From positions 1 through 64,000 of the forward strand of contig NZ_WBVO01000008.1 in the NCBI RefSeq assembly GCF_008933115.1: 64,000 nucleotides of DNA. The letters run 5' to 3'. Source of the DNA: Phaeocystidibacter luteus (GTDB taxonomy: Bacteria > Bacteroidota > Bacteroidia > Flavobacteriales > Schleiferiaceae). A program made the position numbers and the translations under genes. Numbering within the stretch: position 1 is the first letter of the stretch; every line of letters begins with the position of its first letter. The notes beneath the pieces are model-generated. The model made no database searches. It was not told where the DNA came from and saw only the letters and a list, made by a program, of their open reading frames with translations. Shown here in pieces: positions 17,694-25,942 of the stretch.

Positions 17694-18259
17694 AATTTAT
17701 TGATGAAGAAGAGTTTGAAAAACTGACCTCTTCCGACCTTGAAAAAGCCACTTACGAGGCCTGCACTTTTATTGAGTGTGACTTCACCGATGCGGATTTA
17801 TCTGACATCACATTCGTGGAATGCGACTTCATCAGTTGCAACCTCAGTAATGTAAAAATCGTTGATACCCAATTTCAAGAAGTGAAATTCTCGGGATGTA
17901 AAATCTTGGGACTCCCGTTTCATCGATGCAAGTCGATGTTGTTTTCGGTTCAATTTCAAGAATGCCGACTTGAACTTTGCGGCTTCAATGGAATGACACT
18001 TTCGGGAACTCCATTTGTAGATTGTCAGCTCATCGAAACTGATTTTTCGGGTACAGATGCGCGCGGTTGCACTTTTGCAGGAACGTCTTTTGACCGATGT
18101 GTCTTCGATGATACGCAGCTAGATAAATCGGACTTCAGAAAAACATCGGGACTTCAACTCAATCCCGAATTCAACTCCATTCAAGGAGCCTTATTCAATC
18201 CAGGGGGTCTAGCAGGCTTACTGACAAAATACGGGCTGAAGGTTGAGCCAGAAGATTGA
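17690..18259 (+). CDS. Pentapeptide-repeat protein
   Basis: 189 residues, no signal. From about residue 15 to 155 it shows A(D/N)LxF-type pentapeptide repeats, many with Cys (ACTFIECDFTDADLSDITFVECDF, DFSGTDARGCTFAGTSFDRCVF), predicted to form a right-handed quadrilateral beta helix. A short C-terminal segment (FNPGGLAGLLTKYGLKVE) resembles the cap of Qnr/McbG-like proteins. Some members protect DNA gyrase, but most have no known role, so no function is assigned. Coupled to the upstream lipoprotein by ATGA. Confidence 0.88.
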   Translation: MKFIDEEEFEKLTSSDLEKATYEACTFIECDFTDADLSDITFVECDFISCNLSNVKIVDTQFQEVKFSGCKILGLPFHRCKSMLFSVQFQECRLELCGFNGMTLSGTPFVDCQLIETDFSGTDARGCTFAGTSFDRCVFDDTQLDKSDFRKTSGLQLNPEFNSIQGALFNPGGLAGLLTKYGLKVEPED

Positions 18260-18282
18260 TAAATTGAAACTACCTTCACGGT

Positions 18283-18603
18283 ATGATTTTCTTTAAAACA
18301 ATCATTTCATTCTTGCGCGATGCCGAGTATCGAGGCTTGCTGATGACGACACTCGTTATTCTGGGCACCGGGACAGTCGTCTATCATTATGTTGAAGGAT
18401 GGAGGTGGCTCGACAGCCTGTACTTTTCCGTGATTACCCTCACCACGATTGGGTATGGCGACTTCTCACCTCAGACTGACTTTGGAAAGATCTTCACCCT
18501 GTTTTACATACTCCTTGGGATTGGAATAATACTGACGTTCGTCAATACCGTTTTTCATCACTTCAATTCGGTAAAGAAGAACCCCGAAAAACGCCTAAAA
18601 TAG
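18283..18603 (+). CDS. Small two-helix potassium channel
   Basis: 106 residues. Transmembrane helices at about 19-36 and 70-92 flank a pore loop with the canonical K+ selectivity filter TTIGYGDF (54-61). This is the minimal KcsA-like Ion_trans_2 architecture, which should assemble as a tetramer. There is no regulatory RCK domain on the protein. A KtrA-like RCK protein is encoded far away at 54927, but no link can be drawn from sequence. It begins 23 bases after the pentapeptide gene. Confidence 0.9.
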   Translation: MIFFKTIISFLRDAEYRGLLMTTLVILGTGTVVYHYVEGWRWLDSLYFSVITLTTIGYGDFSPQTDFGKIFTLFYILLGIGIILTFVNTVFHHFNSVKKNPEKRLK

Positions 18604-18641
18604 GTACCACACCCCCCTGTTCTCTCCCCGAATAAAAGCCC

Positions 18642-18649
18642 TACCTTTG
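18642..18649 (+). promoter_or_regulatory. -7 box upstream of the SulP gene
   Basis: TACCTTTG matches TAnnTTTG exactly and lies 28 bases before the ATG. At the -33 distance there is TTC rather than TTG, so the assignment is moderate. Confidence 0.35.
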
Positions 18650-18677
18650 CCGCCCTTTCCAAGCAAACGGTATAGCT

Positions 18678-20285
18678 ATGAGTCGGATTTTCAACAACTT
18701 CACTTTCAATCCTAGTAAAGACATCCTTTCGGGATTAACCGTAGCACTCGCCTTGGTTCCTGAGGCAGTTGCATTTGCTTTTGTAGCAGGAGTTCCACCT
18801 ATGGTTGGACTTTATGGCGCCTTCATGATGGGACTCATCACCTCGCTGTTTGGAGGTCGACCAGGCATGATTTCCGGTGCCACAGGTGCGATGGCCGTGG
18901 TTATGGTCCACCTGATTATGGTAGGAAACGAAGTGGGCGACTCGCTCGGTCAGGAGAACCTAGGACTTTCATGGCTATTCATCACGCTTTTGATTACGGG
19001 TGTCATCCAGATGATGGCCGGTGTACTCAAGCTTGGGAAATTTGTCCGACTCATTCCTCATCCCGTAATGATGGGCTTTGTAAACGGCTTGGCCATTGTG
19101 ATTTTCCTTTCTCAGCTTGGGATGTTTAAGGAAAATGTCGGCGGAGAATGGACTTGGATCTCTGGTTCGCAATTGTACATCATGCTTGCGCTTGTAGGCT
19201 TGACTATGGCAATTATGTACTTCTTGCCGAAACTTACGAAGGTTGTGCCCGCTGCGCTCACAGGAATTGTAGTTGTTGCTATGATTACCATTTTTGGCGG
19301 GATTGATGTGAGCACTGTAGGTTCATTTATCCGAGATGGTGGAGGCGATGGACTCGCGGGTGGCTTACCTACACTTCAGCTCCAGATCTTTGGTTTGTTT
19401 GATACGATGTCGGGACATTGGGGAACTATCCTTTCGACGGCTGCACTTTTGGCGGCTGTTGGTTTGATTGAATCGCTCATGACATTGAACTTGGTAGATG
19501 ACTTGACTGAAACACGCGGATCTGGTAACCGAGAGTGTTTGGCTCAAGGAGGCGCAAACTTCATCAACGGCCTGTTCGGAGGCATGGGCGGTTGCGCGAT
19601 GATTGGTCAGTCGATTATCAATGTAAATTCTGGTGGTAGAGGCCGCCTTTCTGGATTGGTTGCCGCTGTAGCCTTGTTGATGTTCATCCTCTTTGGGGCA
19701 CCTTTAATTGAACAAATCCCTATTGCTGCCTTGGTGGGGGTAATGTTCATGGTTGTCATTGGCACTTTTGCTTGGAGTAGTTTCAGAATTCTAAACAAGA
19801 TTCCGGTTGCTGATGCGATTGTATTGATTGCGGTATCGGCCATTACGGTTTGGCAGGACTTGGCCATTGCGGTTATTGCAGGTGTAATTATGAGTGCGCT
19901 CGTTTTTGCTTGGAAGAACGCCACAATGATTCGCGCACGCAAGCGCATGAAGGAAGATGGAACAAAGGTGTATGAGATTTGGGGTCCACTTTTCTTTGGA
20001 TCTGTTCAAGGGTTCAACACCAAATTTGACCCGAAGAATGACCCGAATCGAGTTGAAATCGATTTCATTGAATCTCGAGTAAGTGACCATTCGGGAGTTG
20101 AGGCTATTCGCAACCTTGCCAACAAGTATCTCGATTTGGGCAAGGAAGTTCACCTGACACACCTCAGCCCAGAATGCATCGACCTCTTGATGCGTCGAAA
20201 TCCGGAGTTCGAGACAATCATTGACCGTTCGATTGAAGACCCGCGGTATCACGTGGCGACGGATATGCTGGACCAGGAGGTGTAA
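18678..20285 (+). CDS. SulP-family (SLC26) anion transporter with STAS domain
   Basis: 535 residues. The N-terminal ~410 residues are the SulP membrane domain, 12-14 helices with the signature LALVPEAVAFAFVAGVPPMVGLYGA (start of helix 1) and GGRPGMISGATGAMAVV. The C-terminal ~120 residues form a STAS domain (VYEIWGPLFFGSV to the end). The family carries sulfate, bicarbonate or other anions, often with Na+ or H+; the substrate cannot be read from sequence. It has its own -7 box and is followed 104 bases later by a small HTH gene. Confidence 0.93.
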   Translation: MSRIFNNFTFNPSKDILSGLTVALALVPEAVAFAFVAGVPPMVGLYGAFMMGLITSLFGGRPGMISGATGAMAVVMVHLIMVGNEVGDSLGQENLGLSWLFITLLITGVIQMMAGVLKLGKFVRLIPHPVMMGFVNGLAIVIFLSQLGMFKENVGGEWTWISGSQLYIMLALVGLTMAIMYFLPKLTKVVPAALTGIVVVAMITIFGGIDVSTVGSFIRDGGGDGLAGGLPTLQLQIFGLFDTMSGHWGTILSTAALLAAVGLIESLMTLNLVDDLTETRGSGNRECLAQGGANFINGLFGGMGGCAMIGQSIINVNSGGRGRLSGLVAAVALLMFILFGAPLIEQIPIAALVGVMFMVVIGTFAWSSFRILNKIPVADAIVLIAVSAITVWQDLAIAVIAGVIMSALVFAWKNATMIRARKRMKEDGTKVYEIWGPLFFGSVQGFNTKFDPKNDPNRVEIDFIESRVSDHSGVEAIRNLANKYLDLGKEVHLTHLSPECIDLLMRRNPEFETIIDRSIEDPRYHVATDMLDQEV

Positions 20286-20338
20286 GATAAGGTTGCCTCA
20301 AACGCTATCACATTTAACCTTTGCGAAGCATGAAAAAC

Positions 20339-20368
20339 TTGAGAAGTTTCCATAAATGGATACTTTTG
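20339..20368 (+). promoter_or_regulatory. Promoter of the HigA-like gene
   Basis: TTG (20339-20341), 19 bases, then TACTTTTG (20361-20368): a textbook Bacteroidota promoter. Transcription would start near 20375, leaving a leader of about 15 bases before the ATG at 20390. This argues against the upstream in-frame ATG at 20330, which precedes the promoter. Confidence 0.55.
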
Positions 20369-20389
20369 AGGTTTAACTTTAAGGGAAGA

Positions 20390-20713
20390 ATGTCATCATC
20401 AATAAAATTCAAATCCCTAGATCAACTAAAAGATCGGGACATCGGAAAAATAGGATCCGCTGCACGTGACAAGTACGAATTTGACTTGCAAGTGGATATC
20501 CTCGGAGAAATGATTAAATCAGTTCGAAAGGAACGCCAACTTACCCAAGAGCAACTTGGAAACTTAATTGGGGTTCAAAAGTCACAGATATCGAAGCTTG
20601 AAAGAAATACTAAGAATGTTACCATCGAAACGGTACTCAAAGTATTTCGTGCACTGCGAGCTAATGTGAAATTTAGCGTTGAAATCCTTGAAGCTGATTT
20701 CCGGACGGCTTAG
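20390..20713 (+). CDS. Solitary HigA-like XRE antitoxin/regulator
   Basis: 107 residues from MSSSIKFKSLDQL. A helix-turn-helix spans about 42-95 (IKSVRKERQLTQEQLGNLIGVQKSQISKLERNTKNV), with the C-terminal form usual for HigA-type antitoxins (VLKVFRALRANVKFSVEIL). HigB toxins normally lie immediately upstream, but here the upstream gene is a transporter and no toxin frame exists on either side. It may be an orphan antitoxin or a chromosomal regulator. The start was chosen from the promoter at 20339-20368. Confidence 0.75.
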   Translation: MSSSIKFKSLDQLKDRDIGKIGSAARDKYEFDLQVDILGEMIKSVRKERQLTQEQLGNLIGVQKSQISKLERNTKNVTIETVLKVFRALRANVKFSVEILEADFRTA

Positions 20714-20779
20714 TTCTTTACAACTTACCATTTTGTCAAGAAATCAATTATTACCTTGGGGAGAGCAAACTCTCTCGAA

Positions 20780-21427
20780 ATGTACAAGGCGTTTCTACTT
20801 TCAATTTTCACTGGACTCTCATTCGTCTCGCAAGCCCAGAATGCTTTTGGGGTAAACTTCATGGCTGGTCCAGGCTATTTCACCAATTCGTATACAACGG
20901 ATGATGGTCCTACACCCATAAATTATCGAGGTAGATTGTACCTCGACTTGGAGGTCAGTAAAGAGTCGCCAACCAAGAGATTCTTTAGGATTGAATTGGG
21001 TTTGGGTAGACATGCCATTACCGACCGTTGGGAAACCACTACTCCAGACATGCCGGACGGTACCGGCGAATTCGCGGATGTGTATTACTACTTCAACAGT
21101 GTGTATACGGGGCTAAAGTTTCGACAAGAGCTCAATGCTGTGAAGCACCTCTCTATTGGTGTAGGGGCAGGATATCACTCCATTCGGTCGTTTCGAATCT
21201 ACTCCCCAAACATCATGGATAGAACAGTTACTGACATCAGCTATTCGGCCGTGGAAGTATCGGGAAGTGTGCAATACGAGGTACCTATCACCAAGCGTAT
21301 ATCCTTTGTCCCCTCTCTAGAAGGCCAAGTTGCTTGGCAATTTGACGGTTTAGGCGATAATGCGCCGTTGGACGCGATGATTGCTGGGATATACCTAGGT
21401 GTAGGATTTCAATACAGTTGGGAATGA
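20780..21427 (+). CDS. Outer-membrane beta-barrel protein (paralogue 1)
   Basis: 215 residues; the ATG at 20780 opens a signal peptide (MYKAFLLSIFTGLSFVSQAQ). The remainder alternates short amphipathic strands with aromatic girdle residues (FGVNFMAGPGYF, YYYFNSVYTGLKF, HLSIGVGAGYH) and ends in an aromatic residue pair (YSWE), as for an 8-stranded beta barrel of the OmpA/PorT-like type. Its stop overlaps the next gene (ATGA), a protein of the same size and plan. Function unknown. Confidence 0.75.
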   Translation: MYKAFLLSIFTGLSFVSQAQNAFGVNFMAGPGYFTNSYTTDDGPTPINYRGRLYLDLEVSKESPTKRFFRIELGLGRHAITDRWETTTPDMPDGTGEFADVYYYFNSVYTGLKFRQELNAVKHLSIGVGAGYHSIRSFRIYSPNIMDRTVTDISYSAVEVSGSVQYEVPITKRISFVPSLEGQVAWQFDGLGDNAPLDAMIAGIYLGVGFQYSWE

Positions 21428-22086
21428 AGCAGTTGAATCATATTGTCGTTCTAGTTTTTGCCTTCGTTTGTTTCACACTCGATACGACTGCACAACCATA
21501 TGAGCGCGTTGCGCATTCATTTGGGGTGAATGCCTACTACGGACCTGCTAGTTGGTACTTGAAAAATAACTATGAAAAAGGCGAAACGCCATACAACTTT
21601 GAATTGTCAGGATTCTACGAAATTCAAGTGGCCAAATCTGAGAGAACGGTGGTTCGGTTCGGCCTTTCAATTGGAAGATTTGGAAGTTCATACGCTGGAA
21701 ATGTTATCGATACAAGTTCGAACATGCAATTGCCTGCCAACCAATTCGTCTACTATAATTATTACGGAGTGAATGCCGGCTTGAGAAAAGCCATCTCGTG
21801 GCCATTCAATTTAACCTACATTACCTACCTAAAATACCATAAGGTTCAGACTGTTGATATAATCACTGATTATTTGCCAGATGAGACATACGCTGAGGAA
21901 GATTTGTGGGCACTTGGTTTGGCAATACAACTTCAATACGACGTAAAACTTAGCAGGTCTTTTTACTTAAGTCCATATCTCAAATACTCAATGAACGCTG
22001 CGTTCACTGATTGGATATTAGCAGGGCCAACTGGTGATTTTTTTGGAGGTTTTTATGGAGGTATAGAGGTGTTATACCGGCTATAA
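21424..22086 (+). CDS. Outer-membrane beta-barrel protein (paralogue 2)
   Basis: 220 residues from the ATGA overlapping the previous stop. Signal peptide MKQLNHIVVLVFAFVCFTLD. It parallels the upstream protein: FGVN followed by YGP and a YEKGETPYNFE segment matching DDGPTPINYRG there, then YYNYYGVNAGLRK matching YYYFNSVYTGLKF. It ends YRL, a typical barrel terminus. The pair looks like an old tandem duplication. Function unknown. Confidence 0.75.
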   Translation: MKQLNHIVVLVFAFVCFTLDTTAQPYERVAHSFGVNAYYGPASWYLKNNYEKGETPYNFELSGFYEIQVAKSERTVVRFGLSIGRFGSSYAGNVIDTSSNMQLPANQFVYYNYYGVNAGLRKAISWPFNLTYITYLKYHKVQTVDIITDYLPDETYAEEDLWALGLAIQLQYDVKLSRSFYLSPYLKYSMNAAFTDWILAGPTGDFFGGFYGGIEVLYRL

Positions 22087-22228
22087 TGGAACGAGTCTTT
22101 CTTGAATATCACTACTCAATTCGCTCCGATCTACGCCTTGAGTCTCAATTAATGCGTACCGCACTTTTCCATGCAAACACTATAAATCCGGTGATCAAAT
22201 AATAAAAGTGTAAAGGAGCAGATTCAAT

Positions 22229-22312
22229 TCAATTGGCATACTCAATCATCAGCATGACCACAAACCCAGGTTCCTCAGTATGATTCCGATCCTATCAGAC
22301 TATATGGATGCT
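22229..22312 (-). pseudogene. Frameshifted C-terminal remnant of a lipoprotein gene
   Basis: On the minus strand the last codons read TEEPGFVVMLMIEYAN-stop, against DSEPGFVAALIAEYSK-stop at the end of the lipoprotein at 22705-23295. Just upstream, in another frame, comes GSES against GFED. The nucleotide match continues through small deletions (GAT-AGGAT against GATTTAGGAT) but fades beyond about 22312, and stops occur in every frame upstream. I read it as the decayed end of a duplicated copy. The rest of 22087-22425 has no other supported gene. Confidence 0.6.
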
Positions 22313-22425
22313 AAAGTTTGGGGTAGAAATGGCCATGAGATTCTAATGTACTTTTGAAGTTGCCAGTAAATCCGGTTTCTGCCTTCAATCCTTTGGTCGT
22401 TCAACAACCTTCAAATCAACGAAGC

Positions 22426-22698
22426 ATGCTCTCCTCAGAAGAACTCTTCATCTTTCTCGTGTCGATAGTTCTATTGTGGATATTCCCTGTCGTCAAAATG
22501 CGCAAATCAAATCGACGGGCTTTACTCATTCATTTGATTGTTCAGATTACCTATTCCTTGTTCTTTATAGGGTTGCTAGATTCTAACAGCGAATTCGGTT
22601 CGAGTCTGCTGTGGCTGTTTTACTGGGTCTTTATCACCCTTGCACACTTGATCGGACTCAATTTTTGGGCGCTTTTTAAGGTGAAAAGAAGCGCCTAA
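22426..22698 (+). CDS. Small three-helix membrane protein
   Basis: 90 residues from the ATG at 22426 (MLSSEELFIFLVSIVLLWIF). Three hydrophobic segments (about 6-24, 35-53 and 61-82) with a basic loop (KMRKSNRRA) and a basic C-terminus (KVKRSA). No family recognised. A TACTTTTG box lies at 22349-22356, about 70 bases upstream. A longer version from a TTG near 22354 would add 24 residues without a signal and is less likely. It is convergent with the lipoprotein gene, only 6 bases apart. Confidence 0.55.
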   Translation: MLSSEELFIFLVSIVLLWIFPVVKMRKSNRRALLIHLIVQITYSLFFIGLLDSNSEFGSSLLWLFYWVFITLAHLIGLNFWALFKVKRSA

Positions 22699-22704
22699 TG
22701 GATT

Positions 22705-23295
22705 TCACTTGCTGTACTCCGCAATTAGCGCTGCCACGAAACCGGGTTCGGAATCTTCATCTTCAAATCCTAAATCGGTTGACACCGAGTGGTTGCATTT
22801 CTGCTTGACGCCATCAACCGTCTCTTGGTTGCATGCACATCCGATTATCTCACCTAATCCGATATTGATTAGTCCTCTCTTTCGGATAAACCTACAAGAG
22901 GCGCAAGGGTCACCCGAACACGTATGTCTATCTGCCATCGTATTCACCCCATACATTACGACCGCATCTCCTTCTATGACTAATGGGATTCCAATTCCGG
23001 AGGCATCCGATAGAACGAAGAGGAGTTCAATTTCGGATGAATTATGGGCGAATAGAGCGAGTTCGGAGGCGGTAAGTCCGCTTACTGAACAAAAGGTCTC
23101 AAGCATTTCTGAAGTTTGAATCGTGAATGAAAAAACACCATCGACAATGCGACCAACTTGGAGGTTTGGAGTCACGGCTAGTTGGTCAATCGCATCAGAA
23201 CTTTTCGGTGATGTACGCTCTACTTTTCCACGTTCGCATGACACCGTGAGAAGGAATAAGAACGCAATGAGCGGGGTAAGAACTTTGATCCTCAT
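22705..23295 (-). CDS. Lipoprotein with a C-terminal cysteine cluster
   Basis: 196 residues. The lipobox is LLTVSCERG, Cys20 lipidated. After a ~100-residue domain comes a dense Cys region: HTCSGDPCASCRFIRKRG, then IIGCACN and KQKCNH. The spacing CxxxPCxxC...CxC suggests disulfides or metal binding, but the family is not recognised. A frameshifted remnant of a paralogue's C-terminus lies about 500 bases further along in the same orientation (22229-22312), so this gene was probably once duplicated. The upstream 257 bases (23296-23552) contain only a small inverted repeat, TACTGA/TCAGTA (23395-23412). Confidence 0.75.
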   Translation of the reverse strand: MRIKVLTPLIAFLFLLTVSCERGKVERTSPKSSDAIDQLAVTPNLQVGRIVDGVFSFTIQTSEMLETFCSVSGLTASELALFAHNSSEIELLFVLSDASGIGIPLVIEGDAVVMYGVNTMADRHTCSGDPCASCRFIRKRGLINIGLGEIIGCACNQETVDGVKQKCNHSVSTDLGFEDEDSEPGFVAALIAEYSK

Positions 23296-23552
23296 AGGTA
23301 CTGGTTTTGGTTAAAGAAAGATGAATAGACAGCCTTATTCAACCCTTCTATTCCGCAAGCAACAAAAACCTCAAGTGAAGTCTGTGGCCTTACGTACTGA
23401 AATTTGTCAGTATGACTCGCCGAAAAAAAAGGAAGAGGTTATAAATCGAGAAAGGACAACTGCGCACTCACCAGGAAGCGTCCGACCAAGAATAGCTTCA
23501 AACATTCTCCCCAGCGAATTGTCTAAATTATACCCACTAACAGACAATCGCC

Positions 23553-24350
23553 GTGAAGAAGAACATCTTACTACTCGTCAATACAATTACCCTAATTTTC
23601 ATGTTGGCCGTAAACGGGCTTGGCGGTTCGGGCACATACTTTGGTAAATCAGTAGGTGAAGTCAGCAATGAAAACGATACGCTCATTACCCCCGCAGGGT
23701 ATGCATTCTCAATATGGGGAGCGATTTTCCTTGGGCTCATCGTGTACGTAATTGCCCAATGGGTAAATCGGAATACTGCGAGGGCAAACGAGTCGCTCAT
23801 TCCTGGCGGGTGGTGGTTCGCCGTTTCAAACTTGGCAAACGGACTTTGGGTTTTCGCTTGGGTTCACGAACAGTTTGTATTAAGTGTAATCTTGATGCTC
23901 ACTTTGCTTTTCTCGTTAACGCAATTGGTCATCAAACTACGACTCGAAATTTGGGATGCTCCCATGCGCGTGATGCTCACGGTGTGGTGGCCCCTCACCT
24001 TCTACTTCGGTTGGATTATCTCAGCCACGGTGGTGAACATAGCCGCGGTTCTTAAAATATCCGGTTGGGATGGCTTCGGCATTGCCGAAAATGTATGGTC
24101 TATGGTTATGATTGGCGCCGCTACATCCATTTACGTTTACCTTGTTGTGGTTCGTTGTTTGCGCGAATCAGCCACAATTGGAATCTGGGCCTTTGTTGCC
24201 ATTGCGTACAAGTTTTGGGAGGTTGAACCCAGTGTGGCTTACGCTGCAATTGTGGGAATTGGGATCTTGTTCATCACCACAAACCTCCACGCATACAAAC
24301 ACAGGGCAACATTACCGGGGATTCGAAAGACCCCGCCAGAGTACAAGTAG
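23553..24350 (+). CDS. TspO/MBR-like membrane protein
   Basis: 265 residues starting at a GTG (MKKNILLLVNTITLIFML). About eight hydrophobic segments, Trp-rich, with TPAGYAFSIWGAIFLGL (about 45-61), a hallmark of the longer TspO/MBR-related tryptophan-rich proteins of Bacteroidota, then NGLWVFAWVHEQF and VWWPLTFYFGWIISA. Classical TspO has five helices and about 160 residues, so this is the extended relative. TspO proteins bind porphyrins or sterol-like ligands; the role here is unknown. There is no obvious partner gene. Confidence 0.75.
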   Translation: MKKNILLLVNTITLIFMLAVNGLGGSGTYFGKSVGEVSNENDTLITPAGYAFSIWGAIFLGLIVYVIAQWVNRNTARANESLIPGGWWFAVSNLANGLWVFAWVHEQFVLSVILMLTLLFSLTQLVIKLRLEIWDAPMRVMLTVWWPLTFYFGWIISATVVNIAAVLKISGWDGFGIAENVWSMVMIGAATSIYVYLVVVRCLRESATIGIWAFVAIAYKFWEVEPSVAYAAIVGIGILFITTNLHAYKHRATLPGIRKTPPEYK

Positions 24351-24383
24351 AATATGTAATTTCGAATTTTAAGTCGCTCTCTC

Positions 24384-25055
24384 ATGAAAACGCTATCTAC
24401 TCTAGCCCTTGCGCTATTTTCTTCCATTTCGGCCTTAGCACAGTTTCCGGAAACAGACGTGTTTGTTCAGGGACAATTTGGACTTGGTAACAGAATAAAC
24501 CGAACGTGGACCTCCTCAGAGTCTTTGATAGGTTCAAGTTACGCTGTTGGTATTGGTGCAGATATACACATATTGCGTGCCTTGTCCATCCGTGTATCTG
24601 GTGGTTACCATGCAAATGGTGAAGTTGCCGCAACGAGAAGGTATACCGTTGGACAAGGAGGCTTGTTTGAAGTCGATTCTCGCTTTCACAGTTTTACAAC
24701 GAACCTCAATCTTGGAGTACGATATTGGTTTGGGAAATTACCATTCGCCATCGGCCTAGGTGGCAACCTTCATTCGTTATATCAAGGTAAAGCCGTATCC
24801 GAAGTTCGAGTCTTGGAAGAAACCAACGACCCCGCCATTCAAGATGGCACGTATGAAAGCTATATAACATTGGATGAAAAACGAATAGGCTTTGGACCCT
24901 ATGCCGAGGCCTTGTATCGCTTCAAAATTACGGACCAAATCGGCCTAAACACGGGTTTATTCTACACGTACACCATCTTTCCAGAAGGTGAAGATCACGG
25001 AGGATTCGATTTATGGAGTTTGAATGCGAGTATAGAGTTGAGTTATTCGTTTTGA
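24384..25055 (+). CDS. Outer-membrane beta-barrel protein
   Basis: 223 residues with signal peptide MKTLSTLALALFSSISALAQ. Repeated amphipathic strands (FVQGQFGLGNRINRTW, LSIRVSGGYHANGE, FAIGLGGNLHSLYQG, FGPYAEALYRFKI) and a terminal LSYSF are typical of small OM barrels with an outer-membrane-protein beta-barrel fold. It resembles the two barrels at 20780-22086 in size and plan but is too diverged for me to call a paralogue. Convergent with the antitoxin-like gene that ends 5 bases downstream. Confidence 0.75.
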   Translation: MKTLSTLALALFSSISALAQFPETDVFVQGQFGLGNRINRTWTSSESLIGSSYAVGIGADIHILRALSIRVSGGYHANGEVAATRRYTVGQGGLFEVDSRFHSFTTNLNLGVRYWFGKLPFAIGLGGNLHSLYQGKAVSEVRVLEETNDPAIQDGTYESYITLDEKRIGFGPYAEALYRFKITDQIGLNTGLFYTYTIFPEGEDHGGFDLWSLNASIELSYSF

Positions 25056-25060
25056 CAATT

Positions 25061-25312
25061 TTACCACCCTTCCATCTCATATTCAAGCTCATCCACATCT
25101 GTGAATTTCCCCTTATCGATGGATTGGTCTGCTTCTCGAACCTTATTTACATACTCGTCTTGTGTGAGTGGCTCATCTCTCACTGTGTAGGCAACGATCT
25201 CGTCAGCTGAGTTTGTATAACTCTCAAATACTGCAGTCATAATTCGCAGGACGCGTTCATCTGCAGAGTTCACATATTCGTGAAGCTTTTTTCTCAACTC
25301 TATGGTACTCAT
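25061..25312 (-). CDS. Antitoxin-like small acidic protein, no partner toxin
   Basis: 83 residues (MSTIELRKKLHEYVNSADERVLRIM...). The N-terminal helical pattern and acidic C-terminus (DQSIDKGKFTDVDELEYEMEGW) resemble the antitoxin half of Bacteroidota RelE/ParE modules, in which the toxin normally follows directly. Here the following sequence is the end of a convergent beta-barrel gene, and no toxin frame exists. Either an orphan antitoxin or a stand-alone regulator. The family assignment rests on pattern only. Confidence 0.55.
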   Translation of the reverse strand: MSTIELRKKLHEYVNSADERVLRIMTAVFESYTNSADEIVAYTVRDEPLTQDEYVNKVREADQSIDKGKFTDVDELEYEMEGW

Positions 25313-25414
25313 AACCTACATCATTTGCGTTTGTCTCAAAGATAATTCAAACAAAATAGGATCCTGATTTCTCAAGACGTACACTTCTTCAAATTTCAAG
25401 TACCAGATTGCCTA

Positions 25415-25942
25415 CTACTCCGAAACAGCCGCAAACGAAGGTCTCACCTGCTTGCCAAACGCGCTTTCCAAGTGCTCAACGTCCCTTTGCGAAAGCCCAA
25501 TAACTTCAGCCTTGTCTTCTAATCCCTCGCTGTTCTTGAATGAAATTCGAAGCGTATTCGAGCCATTAGCAGCTTTCTGAATTTCCATAGAAATAATACG
25601 GCTATTAGCTATCCTAAAGAACTGCTTGCCACGCATCAAGCGCTTTCTCAACGGGTAAACCAAAACTACAACGAGAGGTACAAGACCTACCTCTAAGTAA
25701 TCTCCAAGCGCATTCCATTCTACACCGAACATCAGTAAAATTGCTCCACCAATCACCAACAAAAAAACGATGCTCTTGAGGTAAGATACGGCTACTTCTT
25801 TCCAAGTCTGACTGTATTTCGACTCGAATGCATTCTCAGGAATACTCTTGATACTTTTCCAGTTTCCAGTATCAGAATATGAGATAAACTCGTCATCAAC
25901 ATTGATGAAACCGTGCTTCGTTTCGAACCAAAACCTCTCCAT
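25415..25942 (-). CDS. Membrane protein with a PH-like cytosolic part
   Basis: 175 residues. Two transmembrane helices (about 54-72, YLKSIVFLLVIGGAILLMF, and 80-98, YLEVGLVPLVVVLVYPL) sit between an N-terminal ~50 residues and a C-terminal ~75-residue beta-rich segment (KQFFRIANSRIISMEIQKA) that recalls bacterial PH-like domains. No family assigned. Its start overlaps the stop of the aminotransferase gene by one base (TAATG), so the two are co-translated, although no functional link is obvious. Confidence 0.6.
   Translation of the reverse strand: MERFWFETKHGFINVDDEFISYSDTGNWKSIKSIPENAFESKYSQTWKEVAVSYLKSIVFLLVIGGAILLMFGVEWNALGDYLEVGLVPLVVVLVYPLRKRLMRGKQFFRIANSRIISMEIQKAANGSNTLRISFKNSEGLEDKAEVIGLSQRDVEHLESAFGKQVRPSFAAVSE

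Noticed and set aside
22086-22202. A 38-codon plus-strand frame starting in a TAATG overlap with the beta-barrel stop
   Set aside because: The coupling is suggestive, but there is no signal, hydrophobic pattern or family, and a pseudogene remnant begins only 27 bases downstream. Probably chance.
23321-23647. A 108-codon plus-strand frame overlapping the TspO-like gene start
   Set aside because: Basic, low-complexity residue pattern with no motif, and it overlaps the well-supported TspO-like gene by about 95 bases in another frame.
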